A DNA stretch of 45,362 nt, taken from assembly GCA_958296095.1 (NCBI GenBank), contig OY282440.1:1-45362 (forward strand), read 5' to 3'. Within the stretch, counting starts at the first letter, position 1; the number at the start of each line of letters is the position of its first letter. Under the pieces are notes generated by a model. The model did no database searches and was not told the DNA's origin. It was given only the letters and a program-made list of their open reading frames with translations. This document shows positions 25,566 through 32,986 of the stretch, piece after piece. Position numbers and translations under genes: made by a program. Origin of the DNA: an uncultured Oligoflexales bacterium (GTDB lineage Bacteria > Bdellovibrionota_B > Oligoflexia > Oligoflexales > JAPPIL01).

Positions 25566-25583
25566 CCTCGCGCGCGCGCGAGG
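25566..25583. repeat. CCT(CG)6AGG palindrome, right border of the origin region
   Basis: 18-base perfect palindrome with (CG)6 core, 10 bases past the stop of the leftward helicase gene. Second CG tract of the pair. Confidence 0.75.
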
Positions 25584-25593
25584 GAGTCTGGGT

Positions 25594-27051
25594 TTATTCG
25601 GTGTGATGTTTGGTTATGTCTTGTATTTGTCCCTCAGGGCAGGGACCCTCAGGACCAGATCTTAGACTGTAGGTGTGACTTTTACCCTTCTTCCGGTAGT
25701 TAAACAGGCGGTTATCATCCCAGCTACTGCTATTGTTGAAGAGTAGGTTTGATAGGGTCTGCCTAAGTCCATCACGTTGTCCCGATGAAAACAATCGCAT
25801 GATGTCTCCCTTGGGAAGGTACCCCAGTTGGGTGGTGTATTTCTCTCGACTGGCATACATCCTCTGGCATATCTGCTTTAGTAGTTCTTCCCCGTCAGGT
25901 GGTTTACTACCTCCGAAGTTGATCAGTTCATCGAGTGGTAACCCAGTCTCAAGGAGACGACCCCCAGTAACGGCGTGGAAAGTCTCTGTTTCGCCTGTAT
26001 CGTGTGTTTGTGTGATCTCTTTGAGCCTTAATCCTATCTTGATTTTCACTTGCTTACGGCCGCCACGTCGTTTGACCAGTTCGAACGTCCTATCATTATT
26101 GTCAGCTAACAAAACACCGGCATTATCAACCATGTCTACGATACCGCCACTACCACGGATAAAACCTCTGGCATCTACACCGCCTTGTGTTGGACGTTTA
26201 CGTGTGTGGTGTAGCAGCACTATCAAGGCGTTTGTTTTGCGAGCTAGGGGTTTGAGTGCACCATCAATAAAATCACCCCAAGGATTGCTTGAATTTTCAC
26301 TCCAATCACGCACACCGAACCATCTGTGGGCAACCATTGCGGGATCTATGATAATCATGGCTACCCCATCTTTTGCTTCAACTGCTAACAGATGACCTAT
26401 TGTTTCCGCGCTACCGTCGTGGATATGAATGTAGTCAGAGTTAGGCAGTTCACTCATCATTTCTTTAATGACGGATTTATCCTCGTTGGTGATGATAATT
26501 GCCCTACCTTGCTGTACCTTGCTACCCATAAAGTCCTTACCTGTGGCTACACAGTGTGCTGCGTATAGTAGTAGTGTCGTTTTTCCAACGCCGCCAAGAC
26601 CAGCTACAAGTGTCACTTGTTGACGTGTACCGAGGTATCTCGCTACCTCAGGGAGGCGTTTGCTTTGGTCTTGTGTCCCCTTTTCCTTTAGTATGACTTT
26701 TGAGTCTCCGGGTTGCGGTAGGATGTATTCGGTGGTTTTGTGCTTGGCTTTTGAGGGGTCATGTTTGACTGATCCTTCCTCATAAGCCCTTTCCACAGTG
26801 TACTCAGCTTCAGCCTCAGGCAACCCAGCAGCTATAACCTCTTGTTTTATTTCCTCTTTCCGCTGGGGGTCACGTTTCATCCCCGCTATGTGACCCTCTC
26901 TGTTGGCATAGTTATTACGATTACCTTCGTAGACCTGCGAACCGACTTGCGAACCGACCTGCGAACCTCCAGGTTTAGCAATCTGTTTCTCATCTTCATC
27001 CAACATATCCTTGAACAGTTTGTCGACAAAATCATCCCCTGTTTTGCTCAT
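25594..27051 (-). CDS. RepA-like replicative helicase (RecA-fold ATPase)
   Basis: 485 residues; AAGGAGA before the ATG. Walker A GLGGVGKTT at 151-159, a Walker B-type AMIIIDP with D236, and LLHHTRK with H281/H282, the RepA/AAA_25 (DnaB-like ring helicase) pattern. The N-terminus has a GSQVGSQVGSQV triplet from a small DNA repeat and a charged linker. The C-terminal part is mixed helix and strand and may bind the origin or primase. It ends beside the iteron array and overlaps the primase gene by 20 bases, so the pair is one operon. It would unwind DNA at the origin. Confidence 0.85.
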   Translation of the reverse strand: MSKTGDDFVDKLFKDMLDEDEKQIAKPGGSQVGSQVGSQVYEGNRNNYANREGHIAGMKRDPQRKEEIKQEVIAAGLPEAEAEYTVERAYEEGSVKHDPSKAKHKTTEYILPQPGDSKVILKEKGTQDQSKRLPEVARYLGTRQQVTLVAGLGGVGKTTLLLYAAHCVATGKDFMGSKVQQGRAIIITNEDKSVIKEMMSELPNSDYIHIHDGSAETIGHLLAVEAKDGVAMIIIDPAMVAHRWFGVRDWSENSSNPWGDFIDGALKPLARKTNALIVLLHHTRKRPTQGGVDARGFIRGSGGIVDMVDNAGVLLADNNDRTFELVKRRGGRKQVKIKIGLRLKEITQTHDTGETETFHAVTGGRLLETGLPLDELINFGGSKPPDGEELLKQICQRMYASREKYTTQLGYLPKGDIMRLFSSGQRDGLRQTLSNLLFNNSSSWDDNRLFNYRKKGKSHTYSLRSGPEGPCPEGQIQDITKHHTE

Positions 27052-27559
27052 CGAGTTTCTCCTTGTGTTTTAATGTGCATATTTCCCATAGTACCGTCGG
27101 CAAATCGTGGATAACTATCTGAGATCCTTCACTTAACATCTCCCCGAACTTGGCATGTTTGCGCTTGAACGGGGTCTTGACCGTGAAATAAATGTGATAT
27201 TTGTGGGGTTTGGATGAGTTGACGACGAAGAAATGTCTGCATTGGCGAGTCAAAGCTCCCTTGGCTTGAGGTAGTTTTTCCCGCCAATCTCGGTCGATAT
27301 CAATGACCCCCAAGTCCAAAGATGTCAAGACTAACCCCAGTTTACCGCACGTTACTACGTGTCTGGCAAGCACTTCGACCGGTTGTTTCGGCCAATCCTT
27401 GAAGGGTATTGGGTTATTATCCTTGCGTTTAGGGCTGTCTAACGGTTGTTTGTAGCGCCCTACACGCAGGAAGTGAGCAGTTGGATGCTCCGCCAAAAAA
27501 GCCTGTAATGCTGCTTTGTTAGATAGTTCCGTACTGTCGGGGGGGAGAGAGTTAGACAT
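27032..27559 (-). CDS. Prim-pol-type primase domain protein
   Basis: 175 residues. The plan matches the bifunctional primase-polymerase N-terminal family: a Pro/Lys loop (KRKDNNPIPFKDWP), then LGVIDIDRD with a D87-x-D89 metal pair, then HKYHIYF with H122 in the third motif. It is a single-domain version. It would lay primers at the adjacent origin for a host DNA polymerase. No phage polymerase is seen in the window. AGGGG 9 bases before the ATG is a fair ribosome site. Confidence 0.75.
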   Translation of the reverse strand: MSNSLPPDSTELSNKAALQAFLAEHPTAHFLRVGRYKQPLDSPKRKDNNPIPFKDWPKQPVEVLARHVVTCGKLGLVLTSLDLGVIDIDRDWREKLPQAKGALTRQCRHFFVVNSSKPHKYHIYFTVKTPFKRKHAKFGEMLSEGSQIVIHDLPTVLWEICTLKHKEKLDEQNRG

Positions 27560-27595
27560 GTTGTTAACCCCTGGTGTCTAAGTTTTCGTTCAGCG

Positions 27596-27624
27596 ATGGT
27601 AGTGATGCGTTGCTTGATTGTCAA
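27596..27624 (-). promoter_or_regulatory. Leftward promoter for primase-helicase
   Basis: On the - strand TTGACA (27624-27619), a 17-base spacer and TACCAT (4 of 6). It lies 37 bases before the primase start. Confidence 0.5.
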
Positions 27625-27649
27625 CACCTATTTTTTTTATTTTTTTCTG

Positions 27650-27678
27650 TTGACAGGTGAAAACGGAAATTGTTATGT
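27650..27678 (+). promoter_or_regulatory. Rightward promoter for the SSB-like operon
   Basis: TTGACA 27650-27655, a 17-base spacer, TTATGT 27673-27678. Divergent from the primase promoter, with T-rich DNA between them. Confidence 0.6.
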
Positions 27679-27725
27679 TGCCGGGCGTTGTTGGTTTTTG
27701 TTCAATTTTTACAAGGAGTTTAGTT

Positions 27726-28145
27726 ATGGCATCATTTTCAGCAAGGTGGACAAGCGACGGTACATCATCTGTATCACCGGTAGGTGGGGGTGGCAATAGG
27801 CTGCCTGATGAGGCTTGTGGACAAAAGTTGCCTGCAAGGATCAAGTCATGTGAGGAAAAGAATAACGACAAGGGGAAAAACTTTCTCGTGGTTGATTTGG
27901 ATGTTTGGTATTTATCGGAAATGTACCTGGTCAAGCATAACCTCTGGTCATCTGGACAATTTAGTGCACTTGCTACTATAGCCGGGGCACCTAACGGAGC
28001 TGTCCCCCACCAATTGTATGGTAAAACTATTTATGTCACATGTGAGATGCGTGATAAGTACATCAATGTTAGCAAGATAGAGGCGCGTGATGCTAATGCA
28101 CAAGCGACGCCTAATCCTACAGTAGCGGATACTGTGCCATTTTAA
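27726..28145 (+). CDS. Single-stranded DNA-binding protein-like
   Basis: 139 residues from ATG 27726 with AAGGAG 8 bases upstream. The middle looks like an OB-fold (NFLVVDLDVWYL...LYGKTIYVTCEMRDKYINVSKIE). The protein ends in a low-complexity linker and ADTVPF, like the acidic D-D-x-(I/L/V)-P-F tip by which SSB proteins recruit partners. It faces the primase-helicase operon, which fits a role in protecting replication intermediates. No direct family match can be confirmed by eye. Confidence 0.6.
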   Translation: MASFSARWTSDGTSSVSPVGGGGNRLPDEACGQKLPARIKSCEEKNNDKGKNFLVVDLDVWYLSEMYLVKHNLWSSGQFSALATIAGAPNGAVPHQLYGKTIYVTCEMRDKYINVSKIEARDANAQATPNPTVADTVPF

Positions 28146-28202
28146 GGGAGTTAGTTGGTGGGGAGGGGACCTTATTTATATCCATTTATTAAGGAGGAAT
28201 TC

Positions 28203-28697
28203 ATGTCAGGTAAAGGTGTTGATTTGCGGACTAGAGATCAAGTCTGGGGTGCTATGGTTAGTTTGTACGATGATTTATTCGAGAGAGTTACCACTCTAAA
28301 GCAGACGTGGGCAAAGTTAGATGGGTTGCCAGAGGAAAAAGAGTCTGAAGAGTTACCCAGACCTTATCCTAGTTACGAGTGGTTGCCGGAGGTAGCATAC
28401 GGAACCCCTCTACGTTCACGTTTTGTCAATACGTATTCTAAAGAGACCCAAAACGGGGGGGACTGGCCTGTTGGTACGTTTAAGGTTGGTCTTGGCAGTG
28501 ATTTTCAATTTATCGAAACATCGTTATGGCCAGAAAAGACTGCGCGTTTGAATGATATGTTAGGTCGTTCTCCTGACTTATCCGTAACAGACCTTGTGCA
28601 AAGGTGGTTTATCATAACATGGGGCAGAGACAGCAAGGGATTCAACATTATTAAGAAGATAAGTACGGAGGCCTCTGATGCAAGCAGATTGGGATGA
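28203..28697 (+). CDS. Unknown protein in the replication/early operon
   Basis: 164 residues from ATG 28203 with AAGGAGGAAT upstream. N-terminal coiled region (YDDLFERVTTLKQTW), a Pro-rich linker (EELPRPYPSYEWLP) and a beta-rich C-terminal half. It follows the SSB-like gene by 57 bases. No family recognised. Confidence 0.6.
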   Translation: MSGKGVDLRTRDQVWGAMVSLYDDLFERVTTLKQTWAKLDGLPEEKESEELPRPYPSYEWLPEVAYGTPLRSRFVNTYSKETQNGGDWPVGTFKVGLGSDFQFIETSLWPEKTARLNDMLGRSPDLSVTDLVQRWFIITWGRDSKGFNIIKKISTEASDASRLG

Positions 28698-28863
28698 GCT
28701 TAAGAAACAATGGGATGCTGCTGTGCGACAGGTTACGCCGTGGGAGACAGTCAAACGTATGATAAATTTGCGACTAAAAGGGGACAGTGTTGGGTCTATA
28801 GCTACGGCTGTGGGTACGTCGCGGCAGGTTGTTTATAAGTGGCTAAAGCGAGCAGGGTTATAA
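28678..28863 (+). CDS. Small HTH protein
   Basis: 61 residues, overlapping the previous gene by 20 bases. The C-terminal half is a helix-turn-helix (LKGDSVGSIATAVGTSRQVVYKWLKRAGL), as in resolvase or transposase-type DNA-binding ends. Likely a small regulator. Confidence 0.65.
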   Translation: MQADWDELKKQWDAAVRQVTPWETVKRMINLRLKGDSVGSIATAVGTSRQVVYKWLKRAGL

Positions 28864-28885
28864 TTTTTATTGGAGTTTTTTTACG

Positions 28886-29410
28886 ATGAGTTACCAAGAG
28901 AGTCAGTTAGTCAGTTCTAAAAAGTTTGAGACGCTTGTGGAGAACCTTACCTTGGCTATACGGCAGATATTAGATCAGTACAAGGCTACAATGCTGAAGG
29001 AAGTTGGGCAGTATGCTAATGACATTCTAAATGCGGATGTTCCTGAGATTTATCCCCAGCCAAGTCGTAGAAGTCAGAAGAGATTTTGGGGGGATTTGTC
29101 CGATGTGCAGAAGAGAGAGGCTATTGATCGGATGAAGAAAGGTCATTCTGTACTTAAGATGGCAACCGATTTGAAGGTAAGTTATTCGTCGTTGTTGACT
29201 CATTTGAAGAAGTTGCCTAACTACAAACGTCTTGTCTACTCTAAATTTACTGATAAGGACAAGGAATTGGCGAAGCGTCTCTACGAGAAAGGTTTTCATA
29301 TAAGCCGTATTTCTAGTCATATGCAAATGTCCCCCTATACAGTGCGTAAACATCTTAAGGCTATGGGGGTGCACAAGCCTAAAGGTAGGGGGGCTAAGAA
29401 TGGAGGGTAA
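28886..29410 (+). CDS. Protein with two HTH domains
   Basis: 174 residues. The second half carries two helix-turn-helix units, near residues 70-110 (KKGHSVLKMATDLKVSYSSL) and 125-165 (KGFHISRISSHMQMSPYTVR), followed by a basic Gly tail. The tandem arrangement matches DNA-binding parts of site-specific recombinases and small-terminase-like proteins, but no catalytic domain is present. Candidate regulator. GGAG lies 11 bases before the ATG. Confidence 0.65.
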   Translation: MSYQESQLVSSKKFETLVENLTLAIRQILDQYKATMLKEVGQYANDILNADVPEIYPQPSRRSQKRFWGDLSDVQKREAIDRMKKGHSVLKMATDLKVSYSSLLTHLKKLPNYKRLVYSKFTDKDKELAKRLYEKGFHISRISSHMQMSPYTVRKHLKAMGVHKPKGRGAKNGG

Positions 29411-29777
29411 GAAGGAAGAATCTAAGTGGTATTGTGATGGCAAGCTGGTTGAATGGAAAGAAATACCGCCTGAACATCATTACCGATTAGTAGGTGGTAA
29501 GGGACAATTCCAAAAAGATAAGGATGATAAGACAGTGTCTGAAGAATTGATAGAACGTTTCTCTGGTTGTCTTAACAAGGCTATTGAAGAGTTTATAGAA
29601 CAGTATGAAATGTTAATCACGCACCTTTTGGAATGTGAGTGGCACAATTGTGACAGGCAAATGTATCAAGCTTTCAACGGTTCTTTCGGCGTTATTGTCA
29701 AGAAGATAAGGGAGTCGTATTCTGTCGGCAAGGACATTTATCAATGGGATGACGGGAGTAGCGATGGCGAGGATTGA
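29400..29777 (+). CDS. Unknown acidic protein
   Basis: 125 residues, starting within the end of the HTH gene. Mostly helical (LIERFSGCLNKAIEEFIEQYEML) with an acidic C-terminus. Function unknown. Confidence 0.6.
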   Translation: MEGKKEESKWYCDGKLVEWKEIPPEHHYRLVGGKGQFQKDKDDKTVSEELIERFSGCLNKAIEEFIEQYEMLITHLLECEWHNCDRQMYQAFNGSFGVIVKKIRESYSVGKDIYQWDDGSSDGED

Positions 29778-30126
29778 TCCTGAAGCGGATAGGGCTTACT
29801 ACAGAGAATACTATCGTCGTCACAAGAAGAAAGTGTTGGGCAGGCGCAAGAAGGAGTATTATGCCGACATTGAGGCTCGTAGAGAGAAAGCCCGCAGGTA
29901 TTATCATGCTAACAAGGATAAGGCGCGTGAATACAACAGAGCGAACCAAGAAAAACGTCGGGCTTACAACCGTGAATACGCACGTAAGGTACGGTCAGAC
30001 GCTAAGTTGGTCAAGATGTGTAGAGACATTTCCGAAGGAAAAGGCATAGACGATAATACATCATGGTGTCAGACGTGGGTTGATGCGATGAAACATTGGT
30101 TTAAAGGAGTCAAAAAAGATGAGTGA
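29764..30126 (+). CDS. Basic Tyr/Arg-rich helical repeat protein
   Basis: 120 residues from ATG 29764 (GGGAG 6 bases upstream). Repeats such as YYREYYRRHKKK and EKARRYYHANKDK are of the same type as in the 20240-20905 gene but less uniform. The C-terminal 40 residues differ (DISEGKGIDDNTSWCQTWV). Probably nucleic-acid binding; no HNH motif. Confidence 0.6.
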   Translation: MARIDPEADRAYYREYYRRHKKKVLGRRKKEYYADIEARREKARRYYHANKDKAREYNRANQEKRRAYNREYARKVRSDAKLVKMCRDISEGKGIDDNTSWCQTWVDAMKHWFKGVKKDE

Positions 30127-30514
30127 CGACAAGGAAGCTAAGTGGAAGTTTAGGCACGGGGATGATCAAGACAAACTTGAGGCGATCAAGGGCTTTCTGA
30201 ACCGCGAAGACAAAGTGACAATTGTCGATATGCCAGAGGAAGACACCCTAAGATTGCGGTGTCTTACGGTAGGTGAAGTGTTGGTTAAGACAGGTAGAGG
30301 TGTAAATCGGATAAGGTTTCGCAAACGTCCTTGGCTGTATTACGCTATCGCTAGGTACAAGGACGATTATTATACCAAGCTTGGCGATAATGTTGTTGAG
30401 TGTTTGCCTGATGAGCAAGATCTTAAGAAGATGACAATAAAGTTCAAGAACGAGAAAGAGGCGTTCGACAGTGTAGTCCAATACTACTGCCAACAGGTGC
30501 TGAAATGGGGCTAG
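30119..30514 (+). CDS. Unknown early protein
   Basis: 131 residues, start overlapping the previous gene by 8 bases. Mixed strand and helix (TIVDMPEEDTLRLRCLTVGE, RPWLYYAIARYKDDYYTK). C-terminus YYCQQVLKWG resembles that of the short gene at 23936. Function unknown. Confidence 0.6.
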   Translation: MSDDKEAKWKFRHGDDQDKLEAIKGFLNREDKVTIVDMPEEDTLRLRCLTVGEVLVKTGRGVNRIRFRKRPWLYYAIARYKDDYYTKLGDNVVECLPDEQDLKKMTIKFKNEKEAFDSVVQYYCQQVLKWG

Positions 30515-30744
30515 ACATGAAATCAGCTTTGGTTCAGTTTAGATGTGATGCTGGTGCAACTTTCGGTCGTGCTTTTGAGGATTTTGAACACTTGGTCGAT
30601 GATATTTATGCTAAGACTAACACCATGGAAGAGCGTCACCAAGTTAAGGAATATGTCTATGGTGTACTGGTGGATGTAAGAGCTTACCTACGGCAAAAAA
30701 GGTTTCACTACACCAAAAGTTTGCAGGGTAAGGACAAGAAATGA
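30505..30744 (+). CDS. Small helical protein, unknown
   Basis: 79 residues, overlapping the previous gene by 10 bases. All helical (FEDFEHLVDDIYAKTNTMEERH). It is the last gene of the early operon before the structured intergenic region. Confidence 0.55.
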   Translation: MGLDMKSALVQFRCDAGATFGRAFEDFEHLVDDIYAKTNTMEERHQVKEYVYGVLVDVRAYLRQKRFHYTKSLQGKDKK

Positions 30745-30759
30745 CTAGTTGACGCGCCT

Positions 30760-30930
30760 AGGAGTTTTGTGCGATGCTCTCCCTTGTCGTAAAAAACTCC
30801 TTGTTGGCTACCAGTGGGGGTTTGCTTTGGAAACAAGCTATTGACTGACCGTCGGCCCTGCTGGTAGCTTTAAATCTGCTGTGTGTGTATGAATAGCCAG
30901 CAGGTTTGAATTTCCTTCTTGTTGGCTATT
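30760..30930 (+). ncRNA. Structured leader/intergenic RNA with alternative hairpins (putative attenuator)
   Basis: AGGAGTTTT (30760) pairs with AAAACTCCT (30793), with an inner GCGA/TCGT. GCTACCAG (30807) pairs with CTGGTAGC (30861). CCTGCTGG (30857) pairs with CCAGCAGG (30897), which excludes the former. AATAGCCAGCA pairs with TGTTGGCTATT (one mismatch), a terminator-like stem ending TTTTA. Competing stems suggest a regulatory RNA ahead of the lysis genes. The function is inference. Confidence 0.45.
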
Positions 30931-30941
30931 TTACGCTACTA

Positions 30942-31298
30942 ATGATATACCTGAGTTTGATGTGGTATCTCTTACTTACATTAACCTTAGTTGCACCCCC
31001 TATTGTCCCGTACGCATTCGCGTCCGATACCAATCGGTTTAAATCTTGGCTTAACAAACGTAAAGAATTACGTGAATTTACGATCAAAGCTGAGAAGGAA
31101 AATGCTGAACGTCTAGCCAAGATACTGCATCAACGACGTATACAAAATAAGATTGGTGATGCAGTAGCAGCACGTATCAAGCGTAGAGGGCATGTGTTCT
31201 TTTGGGTGGTCTTAGGTGTAAGTGTGTATGGTGCTAAATATATGTGTGATCGTGGAGGATTAGGATGCCAGAGAAAGAAGCCGGAAAAGGGAAAGTAA
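30942..31298 (+). CDS. Two-TM membrane protein, holin/spanin candidate
   Basis: 118 residues from ATG 30942; the start is uncertain because no clear SD is present, and a TTG at 30906 lies inside the structured region. An N-terminal transmembrane helix (YLSLMWYLLLTLTLVAPPIV) is followed by a charged helix (KELREFTIKAEKENAERLAK) and a second hydrophobic segment (HVFFWVVLGVSVYGAKY). It lies just before the endolysin gene, so a holin or i-spanin role is likely. Confidence 0.55.
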   Translation: MIYLSLMWYLLLTLTLVAPPIVPYAFASDTNRFKSWLNKRKELREFTIKAEKENAERLAKILHQRRIQNKIGDAVAARIKRRGHVFFWVVLGVSVYGAKYMCDRGGLGCQRKKPEKGK

Positions 31299-31594
31299 GA
31301 CCTATAAACCCCCAGGTGCAGAATCGTATCGACAGGGTGTTTAAGGAGTTACTTACGGATGTATTTGAATTTACAGAGTTTTCTATCGATCCGGATGATC
31401 GGAGACGGTTTCTAGTTACATTAGATGATGCTGTTTCTAAGATCGTCCGTTTGCGCATAGACGATGCAATGGCATCCCAGTTAGCGTTCTTTGATTTGAT
31501 CGAGGATGGGACTATTGCGTATGATGATTGTTGCACTGAACGTCTTGGATGGCATAGGTGTGATAAGAAGCCATGGCGGAAGAAGACTGAATAA
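31265..31594 (+). CDS. Unknown acidic protein in the lysis cluster
   Basis: 109 residues; GGAGGA 6 bases upstream, overlapping the membrane protein gene by 34 bases. Helical with a Cys-rich end (DDCCTERLGWHRCDKK). No membrane segment. Function unknown. Confidence 0.55.
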   Translation: MPEKEAGKGKVRPINPQVQNRIDRVFKELLTDVFEFTEFSIDPDDRRRFLVTLDDAVSKIVRLRIDDAMASQLAFFDLIEDGTIAYDDCCTERLGWHRCDKKPWRKKTE

Positions 31595-31620
31595 CGTTAA
31601 GGTCTGAGGTGAATAGACGT

Positions 31621-32295
31621 ATGATTCAAAGCGACAATATAAAGGTAATACAGCGCGATCTGAAGAAGTTGGTTGGTTTCCGAGGCGCTATCGATGGTAG
31701 GTACGGACGTGCTACTGATAACGCTGTTGAGCTTGCCGCTGCACGTAACTTTAAGTTGGGCTTTAACTTTGAAATGCCTGAAGCACAACCTGACCCACAA
31801 CAGGTGTCGATACACAAAGGTGCGAGGGAGGTTTTTGAAAAGGCTAAGTCATATCTAGGAACAGTTGAGATAAAGGGATCGGGATCTAATCCAAACATCT
31901 TAAATTTCTGGGCTAACATTCAGCAAGATTGGGTGCATAGTGATAGTGTGCCTTGGTGTGCTGCGTTTGTCGGTAACGTTTTAGTCGAGTGCGGTTACAA
32001 GTCGACAAACAGTGGACGTGCCAAGAGTTATCTTGAGTGGGGTGTAAGAGCACCTAACCTTAAATGTCCGCCTATAGGTAGCATTATTGTCTTTCATCGT
32101 GGCCCCCCAGGGTCTAGGTTTGGACATGTCGCATTCCTTGCTGCACTGCACAATGGGAGTATTTACGATGATCAAAACAACATTACAGTGCTAGGTGGCA
32201 ATCAGTCTGATAAGGTTTGCTTCGCTAAGTATGCAGGTTCAAGATTCGTGGATGCACGTGTACATCACAGCTGGGTTGACTTCAAGGCAGCCTGA
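31621..32295 (+). CDS. Endolysin, C/H-type peptidase (TIGR02594-like, NlpC/P60 superfamily)
   Basis: 224 residues. ATG 31621 chosen because GAGGTGA ends 8 bases upstream; a GTG at 31609 is alternative. The N-terminal 40 residues look like a PG-binding-1 domain (IKVIQRDLKKLVGFRGAIDG). The catalytic part has Cys113 in SVPWCAAFVG and His169 in FGHVAFL, the pattern of TIGR02594 cell-wall hydrolases. It would cut peptide bonds of peptidoglycan at the end of infection. No signal peptide, so it needs a holin. Confidence 0.82.
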   Translation: MIQSDNIKVIQRDLKKLVGFRGAIDGRYGRATDNAVELAAARNFKLGFNFEMPEAQPDPQQVSIHKGAREVFEKAKSYLGTVEIKGSGSNPNILNFWANIQQDWVHSDSVPWCAAFVGNVLVECGYKSTNSGRAKSYLEWGVRAPNLKCPPIGSIIVFHRGPPGSRFGHVAFLAALHNGSIYDDQNNITVLGGNQSDKVCFAKYAGSRFVDARVHHSWVDFKAA

Positions 32296-32324
32296 GTGAT
32301 AGTAACTATCACATATGTTATGTG
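32296..32324. promoter_or_regulatory. Tandem palindromes upstream of the Cro-like gene
   Basis: GTGATAGT-A-ACTATCAC (32296-32312) is perfect; it overlaps CACATA-TGT-TATGTG (32310-32324). They lie 21-49 bases before the HTH gene, as for autoregulatory operators. No -35/-10 pair is evident. Confidence 0.55.
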
Positions 32325-32344
32325 ATGTTTGCTAGGATTACGAT

Positions 32345-32575
32345 TTGAAAACAATTTCTGACAACATAGATAAGCTTCTGGGACAGCGCAACTGGACATA
32401 TAGAACATTTGCATATCAGCTAAATGTGCCTTACATGCGTGCATACGATTTGATACGCGGGTACATGGAAGACGACGTGCCAGAAAGTATGTACCAACGT
32501 GTTGCGGATGTTTTTGAAATTAGTTTAGATGAGTTGTACAAAGGGACTGTGAGGGAACATGGCGAAGATGCTTAG
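32345..32575 (+). CDS. Cro/XRE-like HTH regulator
   Basis: 76 residues. TTG 32345 is the only suitable start, with AGGA upstream. It has an XRE helix-turn-helix (WTYRTFAYQLNVPYMRAYDLIRG) and the VFEISLDELYKG end common to Cro-like proteins. It sits between lysis and terminase genes, and the two palindromes before it are the natural target. It may time late gene expression. It overlaps the next gene by 17 bases. Confidence 0.75.
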   Translation: MKTISDNIDKLLGQRNWTYRTFAYQLNVPYMRAYDLIRGYMEDDVPESMYQRVADVFEISLDELYKGTVREHGEDA

Positions 32576-32969
32576 ACTAAATGGTAAGGTAAGTCGTGCT
32601 AGGGAAAAGCAAGTCTTTGGCGTAGTCGAACCTACTAAAAAACAATATCTCCGTATGTGGGAGAAAGAAGATAAGCTAAAGATGTTGCAGAAGTATATCC
32701 TATCTCTAAACCTTAAGAATCCATTTATGCATCCTAACTTTCTTAAGGCAATGGAGTTGCATAACAAGACAGCTGGAACGTATGCTAAGGTAGCTGAGGA
32801 AGATAAGAATGCTAAGACAGATTTGAATATCGTATACATAACCCAAGAAGAGAATGAAAAGAAATGGCTTGAGAAGATCAAGTCACAACAGAAGAATCTT
32901 AAGATGCCAACAATAGCTGAAAGTAGAAAGGCTGCTAAGACGGAAGATGAATACGCCGAAGATATGTAA
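32559..32969 (+). CDS. Small terminase subunit candidate
   Basis: 136 residues immediately before the large terminase. Basic and helical, with a central region (YILSLNLKNPFMHPNFLKAMELHNKTAGTYAK) like the oligomerisation and linker part of small terminases. The typical N-terminal HTH is not clear. Assigned from position and shape. It would recognise the packaging start and feed the motor. Confidence 0.6.
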   Translation: MAKMLRLNGKVSRAREKQVFGVVEPTKKQYLRMWEKEDKLKMLQKYILSLNLKNPFMHPNFLKAMELHNKTAGTYAKVAEEDKNAKTDLNIVYITQEENEKKWLEKIKSQQKNLKMPTIAESRKAAKTEDEYAEDM

Positions 32970-32986
32970 CGTCCAACGACAAGAAG

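Noticed and set aside
24185..27670. Shared 11-mer GGTGAAAACGG near 24198 (- strand) and 27656 (+ strand) as a common promoter element
   Set aside because: At 24198 the -35 and -10 contexts are poor and spacing differs; a chance match is likely.
28203..28697. Recombinase or annealing protein
   Set aside because: The position suggests it but no RecT, Erf or Redbeta pattern can be seen, so I left it unassigned.
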